From Podospora comata (lineage: Eukaryota; Ascomycota; Sordariomycetes; Sordariales; Podosporaceae), in the NCBI GenBank assembly GCA_017354895.1, contig CP071498.1, positions 2,852,001 through 2,916,000 of the forward strand: DNA of 64,000 nt, written 5' to 3'. Below the pieces are notes generated by a model, which saw only the letters and a program-made list of their open reading frames with translations, was not told the DNA's origin and did not search any database. The position numbers and the translations under genes were made by a program. Below, piece after piece: positions 45,640-58,426 of this stretch. Within the stretch, counting starts at the first letter, position 1, and each line of letters begins with the position of its first letter.

Positions 45640-46061
45640 GCAGTAAAAATGTCTTCACGGTGTGCTGAAATGAGAAGTTAGACATGTGAAACGATAGATA
45701 CTCTCACGGTACCTGATGGTCAAGCCACAATCTGATAAGATAAGGGAAAGGAAGCCATTGACGAAGTGGAACACTCACGTGTTGCCGGGGTTTGGCTTGG
45801 TCTCTAGAGTTACTTACGTAATCTCCAGTGCGCTGACTGTGGAACTGACACAGTGGGCGATACCCCTGCAGCAACACTGCTATCAACGAGCTCACCCAGC
45901 TGTTGCCATGCTCTCCATTGCGTCGTCATCTTGCCCGCTAGATCCAGACCCAACACCCGCCATCACGAGATATACGAAGTCACCAAATTACACCATCCCA
46001 TCCGTACATATACTGCGCTGGTCGCTGGCAACCGATACATTTGAAGCAGCCCATCCGCAAC
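45640..46061. other. Intergenic, VPS35 promoter side
   Basis: Upstream of ATG 46062. Contains no recognised gene or repeat. Confidence 0.45.
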
Positions 46062-48906
46062 ATGTCTACCCCCGCGCCGCCTGAGGACCAGGCCCGCCTG
46101 CTTGAGGATGCATTAATTGCCGTGCGCCAGCAAACAGCCATGATGCGCAAATGCCTGGATACTCCCGGGAAGCTGATGGATGCCCTCAAGTGCTGGTCTG
46201 TTTTCTGACTGCCAATTGTCGTGCTAGCCGCACCGCGTGCTGACTGAACGTCTTACCTTGTAGCTCGACTCTCGTCTCCGAGCTCCGGACAAGCAGTCTC
46301 GGCCCGAAGCAATACTACGAATTATACATGTCAGTTTTCGATGCCCTCCGATATCTGTCTGTCCACCTGCGCGAAAATCATCCCGTCAACCACCTTGCCG
46401 ATCTCTACGAACTTGTGCAATATGCCGGCAACATCATCCCACGCCTATACCTGATGATGACGGTCGGGACGGCCTACATGTCGGTGGAGGGTGCCCCTGT
46501 CAAGGAGCTCATGAAGGATATGATGGACATGAGCCGTGGCGTTCAGCACCCCATACGTGGACTGTTTCTGCGCTATTATCTCATGGGCCAAGCCAGAGAC
46601 TATCTGCCCACCGGCGACTCCGACGGGCCCGAAGGAAACCTCCAGGACTCGATCAACTTTGTCCTCACCAACTTCGTCGAGATGAACAAACTGTGGGTGC
46701 GTCTCCAGCACCAAGGACATTCAAGAGAGCGGGACCAGCGGACCCAAGAACGCAAGGAGCTTCAGCTGTTAGTGGGGAGCAACATCGTGCGACTAAGCCA
46801 GCTCGTCGACCTTCCGGCCTACAAGAATGGCATCCTCGCGCCCCTGCTCGAGCAGGTTGTCCAATGTCGAGACGTCTTGGCCCAAGAATATCTTCTCGAG
46901 GTTATTACCCAGGTTTTCCCAGACGAGTTCCACCTCTACACATTAGACCAGTTTCTTGGCGCCGTCTCGAGGCTCAACCCCCACGTCGACGTCAAGGCTA
47001 TTGTGATAGGCCTGATGGACAGGCTGTCAAGTTATGCAGAACGCGAGTCACAGGACGAGACAGAGGAAGACAGGGGCAAGATGGAGGAGGACGCTTTGGC
47101 AGAGTTGCTCGAGAAGGTGAAGCTGGGCAAACTGAACGCAGAGTCGCCAAGTACGGAGCCACCAACTGATACAGCCGAAGTCCCTCGAAACGGGGACCAG
47201 AATCCGGATGATGCTTCTTCGACAGCGGAAACACTAAATAAAGACGATAACCAGCCAGCCCCTTCTGTCACTGATACCGAAGCGACCGCAGTGGACAACC
47301 CCGAGGCTGAGCCAGCCAAGAAGCGGCGAGGCATTCCGGAAAACGTCCGGCTGTACGAGATATTCTTCGGCCAGGTCAAGAATCTTGTGCAAGCACAACA
47401 TCTCCCCATTCAAGATACAATTGCACTTTGTGTCTCTTTGACAAATCTCGCCCTCAACATCTACCCCGAGCGGTTGGACTATGTCGATCAAATCTTCGAC
47501 TACGCCAACAGCAAGGTGAAGGAGCACGCCAACAGCCCAGATCTTCATTCGCAACCAGCGCAGCAAAGTCTTTTGGCGCTTCTCCAGAGCCCGCTCCGGA
47601 GATATGTGTCCCTTTTTACTGCGCTCTCCCTCCCAACATATGTTCCTCTCTTCCAATCACAGACCTACCCGACTCGGAGGGCGGTAGCCGGCGAGGTAGC
47701 CAGGCACCTCCTCAAGAACCACACTTTCATTTCCACACCCGCACAACTGGAGAATGTGCTCGAGATCCTCAAAGTTCTCATCAAGGAAGGGTCCCAAGCG
47801 CCGGCGGGTTATCCCGGCGTCGTCCAGCCCCGCGCCCGTGCCCTCGAGACAGACGAGACAATGGAGGAGCAAGGCTGGCTTGCCAGACTCATCCACCTTC
47901 TCCACTCCGAAGACAACGACACCCAATTCCGCCTGTTGCAAATGACGAGAAAGGCCTACGCCGAAGGCAACGAGCGCATCCGCACCACCACCCCACCGCT
48001 CATCACCGCCGGCCTCAAGCTCGCGCGCCGCTTTAAGAAGAGGGAGCACTACGACGACAACTGGTCTTCCCAGTCTTCGGCCTTGTTCAAGTTTCTCCAC
48101 TCTGCCGTCTCAACGCTCTACACAAGAGTCAATGGCTCCGGCGCGGCGGAGTTGTCTCTGAGGCTTTTTTGCTCGTGTGGGCAGGTGGCTGACCAGACGG
48201 GCTTTGAGGAGGTGGCGTATGAGTTTTTTGCGCAGGCCTTTACGGTGTACGAGGAGGCGGTGAGCGATTCGAAGGCGCAGTTTCAGGCTGTTTGTGTTAT
48301 TGCGAGCGCGCTGCACAGGACGAGGAACTTTGGGAAGGAAAATTATGATACGCTGATTACGAAGTGTGCGCAGCATGCGAGCAAGCTGTTGAGGAAGCCG
48401 GATCAGTGCAGGGCTGTGTATTTGGCTAGTCATTTGTGGTGGGCTACGCCCGGGGCGGGGGAGGAGGAGGAGGGAGGGGGGGATGTAAGTTTCTCTGGGA
48501 TATCCGATGATGTGGGTTGTGCTGACGAGAAGTTGAAGCTCTATCGTGACGGCAAGAGGGTGCTCGAGTGTCTGCAGCGGGCGTTGAGGGTGGCGGATAG
48601 CTGCATGGAGACTGCGACGAGCATTGAGTTGTTTGTCGAGATTTTGGACCGTTATGTGTATTATTTTGATCAGAAGAATGAGTCGGTATGCTGTCTTTTC
48701 CTTGTTGCCCATTCTTTGGCAGATACTGATATTGGTGGCAGGTCACAACGAAATACCTCAACGGCCTTATCGAGCTTATACACTCCAACCTTGCCGGCAA
48801 CCAGCAGGACAGCGCGAGTGTGGACGCTAGCAAGAAGCACTTTTTGCAAACGTTGGAGATTATCAGGAGTAAGGAGTATGAGGGGGTGGTGTTGACGCCG
48901 AAGTGA
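46062..48906 (+). CDS. VPS35: Retromer subunit VPS35
   Basis: Exons 46062-46195, 46264-48484, 48533-48685 and 48742-48906 give about 890 residues in phase. The N-terminus has DQARLLEDALIAVRQQTAMM and SVFDALRYLSVHLRENHPVN, and then PIRGLFLRYYLMGQARDYLP, the signature PRLYLMxTVG and PxRGLFLRxYL region that binds VPS26. A long HEAT-like helical solenoid follows, interrupted by an acidic, disordered insert at about 47050-47330. The C-terminal helices (KRVLECLQRALRVADSCMET, LFVEILDRYVYYFDQ, KYLNGLIELIHSN) bind VPS29. VPS35 is the core of the retromer complex that returns cargo from endosomes to the trans-Golgi. The third-exon acceptor could instead be at 48530, adding one codon. Confidence 0.95.
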
Positions 48907-49378
48907 GGGGTTTCTGGGGGGAGTGTAGGGGTGATGTGGAATTAATGAGACGGGATAAGGTTAAGGGAAAGCGAGCGTATTGATAGGTAGTTTATTGGAT
49001 GGGAGACCATGCAAAAAGTACAATTCTGTGACAACTTGCCGTGTTCTTTGCGTGCACCCTTGCTGGTGTCTTGAGTTTATCTTGTACATTTTCTCGATTA
49101 AGATCGTCTTTCTCATATACAACCCCCATTGCTCTGTGTAGATCTCCTCCTTCTCCCCTTTATAAATAAATACAAGAAATGGCGGGGACTAAGAATACAA
49201 ACAAAAGACAAGGAAAAGTTTTGTGTAGGCTGCAGTGGACTGTTGTAGGTCCAGGAGAAAAGGAAAAAGCCGAAACGCCATGCGATGCAAAACCCAACCC
49301 CTCAAAACAGAGCCTCCTCGAGGAAAAAAGGGTCTAGGACAAACCAAAAAAAACCAAGAACAAAAAAGAAAACAAAAA
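48907..49378. other. Convergent intergenic region
   Basis: Shared 3' region of VPS35 (+) and the M28 gene (-). Poly-A-rich stretch near 49330-49380. Nothing else. Confidence 0.45.
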
Positions 49379-52160
49379 TCACCTCGCAGCCAAATTCTCC
49401 GCCGCCTTGACCATAATCCCCGCCACCTTCTCCAACCTCCTCATCGCCTCCTCCCACTGCCCGTCCTCAATCGCGTCCCTCACAGCAGGGAAATACCCCT
49501 CATCATAACTCGACCACCTCTGCGGCCCAAAAACCACATGTTTAAACTGTTTCCTTCCCGGTATCTAATTTCCCATCGTTAGCACACACCCAACGCCGTC
49601 AGAGGAAGAAGAAACTCACCCCATCAATATCCAACAAATCCGAATCAAACCTTCCCATCCTAGCATTATACTCAGCCCTCATATCCCCCAGCCCGTTCGT
49701 CTCGTACCCATTCGTCGCAATAACCTTATTCTCCCACTCCGTCTCCCACTTTACAAACCTCCTAACCGCCATCCCGACTTCATCGGCCGCGTCTCTGAGT
49801 TTCGTGACCTTGAAGATCTTCTCGTCGTAACCTGTTTGGTTTCTCGCCCAGGTTTCCAAATCACCAACCCACTCCGAAAGCTTATCCGCGTAAGCGGGCA
49901 TGTCAAACGGCATGATTGGGCGGTTAGACAGCTCAAATGCCAAAAGGCCGACGACGCGGCAAAGAATGGTGTGGTAGACCCAAGACGGGTCCCCTTCAAC
50001 AGCCATCCAGTCATAGTTCTCGTACGACGAGTGGGCCGGGTAGCCAGGTCCATCAAAGTGGAGGTCGATGGAGGCGGTACCGGCGATGTCCTGAAAGGCG
50101 ACATAGTCCGAGCCGGCGCCGAGTCCTTCCAGATCGGCCGAGCGTTCGTTCCAGAGGTCGAGGAGGGATTTGAACTGGTTTTTCGGGTCGAGGTAGTGCT
50201 CGTCTGTTGTCCTGGCTAGGACTTCGAGCAGGAGCTTCTTGAAGACGGGATTGCCGGCGGCGTGGAACTCGCCCCCGGTCACGGCCGTGTCGAGGTTGAT
50301 GTATGCGAGCGCGTTCTCACGTAGGAAGTCGTCGTTTTGCTCGACGTATTCTGTCGAGCCGATGAGGTTGTATTCTTCCGCATCCCAGGACATGAACTCG
50401 ATTGTGCGCAAGGGGCGCCAGCCTTGCGCCAGGAGGCTGCCAAACACTCGGATGACTTCCATCATGACGGCTGTTCCAGAGGCGGGGTCGGCAGCTCCAA
50501 AGGCCCAGGCGTCGCGGTGGTTGCCGATGATGATGGACTTTTCATCCTGCTCAATACCACCGATGCGGCCGTAGACATTCCAGATAGCTTGCTTCTCGAC
50601 TTCATCTTGCTCATTCTTGAGGCGGACAATGGGTGATGAAAGGTTGCCGGTCCACCACTCGTCGATGGAAGGGACACCGCCGGCCCAGCCATCGGGAATA
50701 TGTTGCCCATGTCCCTTGAGATGCTGAAGGAGAATTTGGGCATCGCGCCAGCCAAGGGGAAGACTGGGGATTTTGACGAGACCCTCGGCCTGGTCAACCT
50801 TGACACGAGGCTGGTCTTTCTTACTGCCCCAGCCGGGAGTCAACACATCACCCACTACCCAACTCATCAGACTGACAGAGCCTCTCTGGACACCATCAGC
50901 TGGGATCCAACGGCCCAATGGTGCTGTCGGACCCTTCAGGTACCCGGCATCCTTTGGATCTGTGTAGATGAGACAACCTGCAAATCCGGCGAGCTCAGCA
51001 GCCTTGACCTTGAGTGCCCTGTCAGTTTGGGTGCCATAGTATCTGACCAAGGCAATCGCACCCTTCGTGTCGATGCCTCTGTCCTTTAGCGTCTGGAAGT
51101 CCTCCCTCGAGCCGTAGTGAGCATAAATCAGGGGCCCTTTGACATCCCCTGACTTGGAATGTCCATGGAAAGCGTATGTTTGACGGCCTGTCGTTTCACC
51201 ACCGACTTCATCTTCCTCCAACTTGGCCGTCCACTTGACTTTACCGTCGTCACCAAGAATCTCCACTGCTCTGCCCCCAGCCTTGGGGTAGTTGAGGTAA
51301 ACATGGTATGTGTCTCGCCTAACATTTTCCAATCCATGCCGACGGAACTGGGCTTCGGTGTACTCCATGAGCGCAAAATCTCCTTCGGTCCCTGCCAAAT
51401 GCGCATAGCTGGTGTAGCGCTTGGAGTACTCTGCAAGATGATCTGGATTCATGGAATTCTCGATGTACAGCCTGATCCTCTCCGGCGGGAACGCGGTGCT
51501 TCCCATTCTCCTGGCCATGCTGGTGAACATGTCGCTGGCGAATATCAAGTAGAGAAACCCCAGGAGCATGAAGATGGCGAGGATGCGGGCGACCAGAAGC
51601 AGCAGCGCCGCGCTCCCAAACTGGGGGAACGCAAAGCGCGAGGCTGGTGTTTCTGTCTCTGCATTTGCCGCCTCCGGGTCGGTATTGCTCTCCTCAGCCG
51701 TTGCAGCTCGGCGACGTAATCTTGGTAACTTCCACTTCCACCTCCAGCGCCACTGTGGTAGTGAGAGCCCTATGCGCTTCCCCCATGACGGCCGGCTTCC
51801 TCCGCGCACGTCCGAGTCGTCAATCTCCAGCTCTTGCATTTCCCGGCGCACTTGGCGGGTCTCTTCATCTGAATCGGAATCATCGGAGCTGAACAGGCTG
51901 TCTTCGTCGTCGGTTTCAACAGTTGGCGCTCGGTAGCCACCTGGTCGGCTGCCACGCTGTGAGGCAGGATCTGTAGGATTGTGTGCATGTCGGGAGCCCC
52001 TTAGGAGGGATTGCCCCTCTACTGCGCCGGCTCCGGAATCGTCGATGGGGGAGGGCGCGAGATCTTGTTGCTGCCAGTCGCTGTTGCTGCCGCTGGCGAC
52101 GGCCTCATCGTAGGTCGGTATCGGAGGTACCGGTTCGTACCGCTGTTTTTCAGAAGGCAT
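49379..52160 (-). CDS. M28-family glutamate carboxypeptidase-like/VPS70-like protein
   Basis: Exons 52160-49620 and 49564-49379 join in phase to 908 residues. The first 180 residues are acidic and cytosolic-looking (PSEKQRYEPVPPIPTYDEAV start, DSDSDEE run). One membrane segment (about 181-207, LLLLVARILAIFMLLGFLYL) makes it a type II protein. A PA domain region (GPLIYAHYGSREDF, KGAIALVRYYGT) precedes the peptidase: NHRDAWAFGAADPASG (zinc His near 547, then Asp), SWDAEEYNLIGSTEY (catalytic Glu pair) and YPAHSSYENYDWM (late His). The tail is the transferrin-receptor-like dimerisation domain. Yeast VPS70 and human GCPII share this layout. Vacuolar sorting or peptide trimming is inferred. Confidence 0.92.
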
Positions 52161-53268
52161 TGTGTGGAGGATGTTGCGCAAGCGCCGTGCACATTCGGGA
52201 GACGCGCGGAGGGCGGAGGGGCAACAAGAAAAAAGGAGGGATGGCCAATTTCTAGAAACGGACAAGGCAAGGCAAGATTAAATGATGGAAAGGAGGAACC
52301 GTCTTCGTTGGATGGCCACGGGCAGGGCAAATGAGCGTGGTGAAGAGTGTTGTTATCTTGGTCGTTCTAGGTCTGTAGGGAGATGCTCATCATCAGTCCA
52401 GCTGGTGTTGGAGCTGGCATCGATGGAAATGTGTTCGGGCAACGTCGCGTGCTTGTGTTCCAGGGCGGTTTGACGTCAAAATTGTCTTCCGGGATGTCGA
52501 CAGCCCCCAGAGAAAGGGCAATTGGGGAAACGGTTGCCGACTTCCCGCCTGTGACAGACAGGGGACGCTTGGCGGCGTGCGACACCCAACAGCGGCCTCA
52601 AACAGGGACCCACTAGCTATTTCAGCTGTGCGTCTGCGAACTTGCTTACCTAAGGAATTATGTCCCATCCCCTTGGCACCGCATCCTTCGACATTTACAC
52701 CCATGCCTAACCTGCGCCCAGAACTATTCCAACTGCATTCTCCAAGACGCTCAAATAGCAGCTAATGCAACATTCTGTCATGATCACTCGCCCATGGAAC
52801 TCCCACCCTGTTCAACGGCACCAATCATCCAACTACCCCAGGACACCAGGGTGCCTTGCGTGATGCCCTTCTTCAAAGAAATGCTGTAGCTCCGGGCCTG
52901 GGTTCAACTACACCATGATCCATATGCATGGCTCAGCCCAATAGTGATGTTGGCGACCAGTCGGATGTCGAGGATGGTTCTGGGCAGCCTTCTCGGGCAA
53001 GCGGGGTAGGTCGCAATGAACCCGTCCAACATATCCCCTATCCCTGGTCCCGATGCACACCTTGCCGGGTTCGGTAGCATGTCTCTAGGACTAGGTCAGG
53101 GCAGTCAGCATCACATCACAACATGTCTACCAACCTGGCAAGGCGCTGGCAAGTCATGCAGTGAGCCAACCACCCGCGAACACCTACAAAAGCCATGGAG
53201 TCCGCACCTCGGGACAGGATTTGGTGTCCCATCACCATCACTCCCTCTGAACCCAAGGGCCTGACAAG
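52161..53268. other. Divergent intergenic region, about 1.1 kb
   Basis: Promoters of the M28 gene (-) and the GMC gene (+). A short frame from ATG 52929 (MAQPNSDVGDQSDVEDGSGQ, ending in CTPCRVR) has no family support. Nothing else recognised. Confidence 0.4.
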
Positions 53269-55364
53269 ATGTCGCTTTCCAAGTTCTGTCTGTTGGCGTC
53301 TGCCTCATTGGTGAGCTTGGCCACCGGGCTGAGCACACCACATGCCAATATCAAGCGTCAGGTCTCCCAGTTGCGTGAGAGTTATGACTTTGTCATTGTT
53401 GGCGGAGGTACAAGTGGTCTCACGGTAGCTGATCGGTTGAGTGAAGCCTTTCCACAGAGTAAGCCATCTCTCGTATCCGATCATCCACATCGTCATACAG
53501 CTAACCGAGAACCAGAAACTGTACTGGTTGTTGAGTACGGCGATGTTGAGTACGCTCCGTCAAGCTTCGATCCACCGGTCGACTGGTATGGGCCGAATTC
53601 ATTTCAAAGCGCCTCCCTCTGGGTATTTTTCTCCCAGCCGAACCCCGAATACAACAACTTGACGGCCCTCAGCTTTGCTGGGCAAGTGGTCGGTGGAAGC
53701 AGTGCTATCAATGGCCAATTCTTCGATCGGCCATCACGTCACGATCTTGATTCCTGGACCCAGCTCGGCGTTTCTTCAGACTGGAACTGGCGGGGAATGT
53801 TTCCCTATTTCAAAAAGGTGCCGTGTGACATTTCAGAGCATAATTGACCACAGAGACTGACCCCAACGAACACAGAGTATCAAGTTCACCGCACCATCAG
53901 CACAGGTGGCTCAGCAGTACAACTACACATGGGATCTTTCTTCTTACGGCGGCACGACACCCATCCATTCCAGTTTCCCCCCCTTCCAATGGGCCGACAA
54001 CTCCGTCGTCCTGAACGGCTGGAGAGAGCTGGGTGTCCGCACACGTCAGGACTGCGCTGGCGGTGACAAAGAGGGTCTCTGTGCAGTTCCTACTTCACAG
54101 CATCCCATCACTGCAAGACGTTCTCATGCTGGGCTTGGCCACTACGCCGATGTAGTGGGGACTCGCTCCAATTACGATCTGCTTGTGAAGCATCAGGCAG
54201 TCAGAGTCGTCTACCCCAACGGAGTCAATTCTGGCCCTCCACTGCTCGATGTCCGCTCGCTGACCACCAATGCTCGGTTCAACATCACCGCCAATGCTGA
54301 GGTTGTTCTCTCGGCTGGCGCCTACCACACACCCACTGTTCTTCTTAGAAGCGGCATCGGTGCTGCCAATATCCTTGCAGCGTCTGGAATTGCACAGGTG
54401 CTTGAACTGCCAGGAGTCGGTGCCAATCTTCAGGATCATCCTGGGAGCACAGGCGTGGCTTGGAACTGTATGTCATCCATCCCCACAAATTATCCTTCTT
54501 TTTCTAAATTCTAGTAACCCTCATGCTAACATGGTCCCTATAGACACCAAGCCTGGAAACTGGACCCCAATGCCAGAGGAAATGGCCGACCCAACTTTCA
54601 AGGCTGATGCCACGGCTGCGTTTGACGAGGTGCCAGCGCGCGGTCCTTACACCATGGCCTTGGGCAACCAGGCCATCTACATTTCTCTCCCAAACACCAC
54701 ACCCAACTATCTCAGCATCATTCGCAAAATCCTCAGACAGACAGTAGATGGGTCCGCAGCATCCTTCTTGCCAGCCGACTACAGAGATAACGCAGCACTG
54801 GCCAGAGGCTACAGAGACCAGCTCGCCGTCTTGGCCAAGCTCCTCCTCAACCCCAAGGCCCCCAACCTCGAAACCCCATGGTCAACAGGTTATTCCGCCC
54901 CAGCGATCCTTCTTCATCCCCTCAGCCGTGGGACGGTCCGCCTCAACCCGGCAGATCATCTTGCTCAGCCCATTGTTGACAGCAGACACGGCAGCAACCC
55001 AGTCGACTTTGACATGCAGCTTGCTAATGTGAAGTGGTCACGAAGACTGCTTGACACACCCACGATGAAGCGCTACGGCGCGGTGGAAACTGCCCCGGGT
55101 GAAGCTGTGCAGAGTGATGCGGAGTTGTTGGCGTTTATCAAGAGCGCTGCGACATTGAGTTATCAGCATCCGTGCTGCACTGCTGCGTTGGGACCGAAGA
55201 ATAAGGGGGGTGTGGTGGATAATAAGCTGAGGGTGCACGGGGCGAAGGGGTTGAGGGTGGTGGATATCAGTGTTTTGCCTTTGGTTATCAGTGCGCATAC
55301 GAGCTCGACGGCTTATGCGCTGGGTGAGAAGGCTGCGGATGTTATTATTAAGGAGTGGAGGTGA
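53269..55364 (+). CDS. Secreted GMC oxidoreductase (AA3-type, aryl-alcohol/glucose oxidase-like)
   Basis: Exons 53269-53458, 53516-53817, 53876-54467 and 54544-55364 give 634 residues in phase. Residues 1-20 are a signal peptide. FVIVGGGTSG (about 41-50) is the FAD-binding dinucleotide fold. AGQVVGGSSAINGQFFDRPS is the GMC signature 1 region, and SAGAYHTPTVLLRSGIGA is signature 2. The catalytic pair lies at SYQHPCC (His near 570) and SAHTSSTAYALGEKAAD (His near 613). Enzymes of this type oxidise alcohols or sugars and make H2O2 outside the cell; the substrate cannot be told. The HET gene begins about 180 bp after its stop. Confidence 0.93.
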
Positions 55365-55540
55365 GTGTCGGTTTGTTTGGTGCATGTTTGTGGCGTGGGG
55401 ATTTGCCACGTGTGGTTGGTCAGGAGTGATGTAGATTAGGCAGGAAGCGAGGATCAATCGGCTGACGGGCTCCCTCTTCTTTGATCATTACTTTTGCGTT
55501 TTCAACAGAAACACATTTCGAGGTGCTTGTAGCCGCTGCA

Positions 55541-57652
55541 ATGGTTTCTCCCAAACCCCTCGTGGATGATGGTCCAAAAACACAATGTGACCAATTCCTC
55601 GCCCTCCTCCTCTCCACCCACCGACCCCGCCCCCAAAGACAGCATCACATCTTCTGGGAAGCAGCCGTCACCCACGCCACCAAAAAAGACTGTTCCCTCT
55701 GCAAGATCCTCACCGGCGCCCTGCAAGTCTGGTTCACGCCCTCCCAGCTGGGAGGCGTCCAGCTGCAGGTCCTGCTGATCATGCAACAGAGCAGTGAGAA
55801 GCAAGATCGGTTGTTGATTCGGTTCAGACCACCGGCGAGGGTGACACCCTGGACGGAGGGGCAGACTGTTAACTTCTTTGTGGATGATGGGTTATGTGGG
55901 ACTGGGGGGTGGAACTTGAGGAAGACCCCGGCTGCCTTGAACAAGGAAAGTTTCGCGTGGGAAAGGAAAGTGGAAAAAATGAAGGCGTGGTTGGGGCGTT
56001 GTCGGGAAAGTCATGAGATGTGTAGGTCTTATGGGGGTGTGATGCTTCCTGAAGGGGTGACGGTATTACCGAGCAGAGTGCTGGATTTGTTACCTGGGAA
56101 TGGGGGCGTGAGGTTGTATGAATCGAGGGTGGGGGAACGGGGGAGGTATGCTTGTCTTAGTCATCGGTGGGGGAAGTGTCAGCCGCTTACCACGACCCGG
56201 GCGACGTTGGGGGATTGGAAGGAAGGGTTGCCTTGGGAGAAGATCCCGAAGCTGTTCCAGGATGCGATCGACATTGCAAGGGAGCTGGGGGTGAGGTATC
56301 TCTGGATTGATAGTCTTTGTATTGTGCAGGATGATGCGGAGGATTGGTATAGAGAGTCGAGGAAGATGTGCGCGATTTATCAGAATGCGGTTGTGACTGT
56401 AGCTGGCACGGCGGGGTTTGGGTGTGAGGATTCGTTGGTTCCGACGAGGGAGAGGACTGTGGCTGGAAAATTGAAGGATGGGACGGGTTATAGGTTTGAG
56501 GTTAGGTTGATGGATAAGCATTTGAGTGGGTCGCCGAGTCATGTTCATTTTGGGAAGACGCTGCTTGGGAGAGGGTGGGTTTATCAGGAGAGGCTTTTGT
56601 CTCGGAGGATCATACACTGTTGTTCGGATGAGTTGGTGTGGGAATGTATGGAGTCGGTGGAGTGTGAGTGTCCTGAGGGGGTTAGCTGGATGACAACCGC
56701 GGATCGGTCTAGGTTGGAAATCAAGGCTATTCAGACGCGGTTGCCAAGGGAGGCGCCGGTGTCGGAGCAGCGGAGAGTCTGGCATGATATGGTCAGGGCT
56801 TATACCGCGCTGGATTTGACAAAAATATCGGACAGAGCGGTTGCTATTCTCGGACTGGCAGTAGAGATACAGCATTCAAGGAAGGGATTGTATGCCGCGG
56901 GACTATGGGAGGATAGCTTTCTGTGTGATCTTGCCTGGCATACTGGGACGGCAACTCGATGGTGGAAAAGGCCGACGGATCCTAGACCAAATAGGGATAC
57001 GATAAAAGCTCCTACATGGTCTTGGCTCTCGGTTGGTACCTGCTGTGAGTATTGGTCTCGATCGGATCTCGGGAATGGGGAGCCATGGTGGGAGGATAGC
57101 GGTACTGTTGTCGAGAAGATTGAGCTCCCTCCGTATCATACGCTTTCAGCTACAGCACAAGGTCTCGGCTTGGTTCATGTGATCCCTGCCACGAATCTCA
57201 AGGTGGATGGTGGCACCAGCAGACTGACCACTCATGGTTGTCTGACGCTCAAGGGGAACTTGCTGGCTGGAACATCCAGTCAATCAGTGCATAACGACAC
57301 GCTGGAGTGGGCGGGCTGGTTCCAACGTAGCTTTGGGATCGATCTTAATCTTCAAGAATCGAGAGCACGTGGGTTCCTTGATATTCAGACCACAAACGAA
57401 AAGCCTATCATCCGACAGGGACAGGCAGTGTTTGGTATGCCGCTTGGTACCAGTATCGACACTGAAGGGATTCTGGATCTGATATATCGGTATCGGTACC
57501 TCCTGTTGTTGGTGTTGGTAGATGCCGATGAGCAGTTGTATGAGCGGGTGGGGATGATTGAGCTGGCCCATGGCGATTATCAGTGGAAGGCACCTGCGTG
57601 GTGGGATATTCCTTTTGAGGCCGGGACCATGACTACTATGAGAATCATTTAG
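55541..57652 (+). CDS. HET-domain protein, intact
   Basis: From ATG 55541 a single exon encodes 703 residues. An N-terminal Cys/His-containing region precedes the HET domain: YACLSHRWGKCQPLTTTRAT (about residue 204), FQDAIDIARELGVRYLWIDS, LCIVQDDAEDWYRES, and CAIYQNAVVTVAG. The tail part GRGWVYQERLLSRRIIHCCS follows. HET proteins set off a cell-death reaction when genetically different hyphae fuse. Unlike the other HET sequences here, this one has no stops. It is close behind the GMC gene and probably has its own promoter in the 55365-55540 gap. Confidence 0.92.
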   Translation: MVSPKPLVDDGPKTQCDQFLALLLSTHRPRPQRQHHIFWEAAVTHATKKDCSLCKILTGALQVWFTPSQLGGVQLQVLLIMQQSSEKQDRLLIRFRPPARVTPWTEGQTVNFFVDDGLCGTGGWNLRKTPAALNKESFAWERKVEKMKAWLGRCRESHEMCRSYGGVMLPEGVTVLPSRVLDLLPGNGGVRLYESRVGERGRYACLSHRWGKCQPLTTTRATLGDWKEGLPWEKIPKLFQDAIDIARELGVRYLWIDSLCIVQDDAEDWYRESRKMCAIYQNAVVTVAGTAGFGCEDSLVPTRERTVAGKLKDGTGYRFEVRLMDKHLSGSPSHVHFGKTLLGRGWVYQERLLSRRIIHCCSDELVWECMESVECECPEGVSWMTTADRSRLEIKAIQTRLPREAPVSEQRRVWHDMVRAYTALDLTKISDRAVAILGLAVEIQHSRKGLYAAGLWEDSFLCDLAWHTGTATRWWKRPTDPRPNRDTIKAPTWSWLSVGTCCEYWSRSDLGNGEPWWEDSGTVVEKIELPPYHTLSATAQGLGLVHVIPATNLKVDGGTSRLTTHGCLTLKGNLLAGTSSQSVHNDTLEWAGWFQRSFGIDLNLQESRARGFLDIQTTNEKPIIRQGQAVFGMPLGTSIDTEGILDLIYRYRYLLLLVLVDADEQLYERVGMIELAHGDYQWKAPAWWDIPFEAGTMTTMRII

Positions 57653-58426
57653 GGCGCTTTTTAATAGTCAGCGATGTAATGGAGAACAAAGAATGGATTC
57701 TTTGATTAGATCCCTTTCGTGATAGTGCCGATTACTCTGATTGGAATGACCGTTGTTGGCTTGTGCGATTCCGTCCGACAATGGTGACTTGAGAGAGAAG
57801 CTTGCTTAACCTTCCTGTGTCATATTGACGGAGATGGGCCTTTGTCTGGCGGATTCAATAGTGAAGGATGCTCAACGTCGAGAACCAAAGCTGGATCAAA
57901 ATGATGAGAAGGGCTGTTGACCCGAGGAGCAGAGAAAAGCGCGTCACAGCCAAGAGTAAACGCGACCTCGTCCGCAAAGCCCATCTCACCTGGCACGAGC
58001 CTTTAGGGAGCTGCCATAAACGGAGCAACTGCCAGACGATAACAGCCAATGGGAGCAAGGCCCAACACCTGTCACCTCTTAGACCAACTGTCGGCGTGCC
58101 AAAGGTATCAAAATCAGAGCAGCCACTTGGTCAAGTGGTCAATGCTACCGTCACAGGTTGCGCCGCCTCTAGAGGCTGCGGGTTCAATTCTCACTTCCAA
58201 CTAGATGTTGCGGGTTCAACTCCTGCAACCAGCAATTGTCCACGGCATGAGGGATGAGGGCTTGATAATGCATCACTGGTGGTTACGACCTACCTAACCG
58301 CGGTATACGTCTGTGAGATTGCTGAGTAGACTGGGGGTTTGACCATGACTTCCACTTCCTTTTTGCCATCGAGCTAATAAAAACGGCATAGAAAGTTAAT
58401 ATTAATCCCTCAGCAGATACCGAAGA
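57653..58426. other. Intergenic with a tRNA-like fragment
   Basis: No protein gene seen. Near 58095-58240 there is a tRNA-like stretch: ACTTGGTCAAGTGGTCAATG resembles a D-arm, and GCGGGTTCAACTCCTGC at about 58210-58226 forms a plausible T-arm hairpin. No matching 5' acceptor stem was found, so it is a remnant at best. Confidence 0.35.

Noticed and set aside
52929-53078. Short frame ending in CTPCR as a Zn2Cys6 regulator start
   Set aside because: Only one Cys pair is present and the frame stops at once; no following exon was seen.
56090-56875. Minus-strand frame of 261 codons opposite the HET gene
   Set aside because: Low-complexity antisense shadow; the plus strand has full HET motifs.
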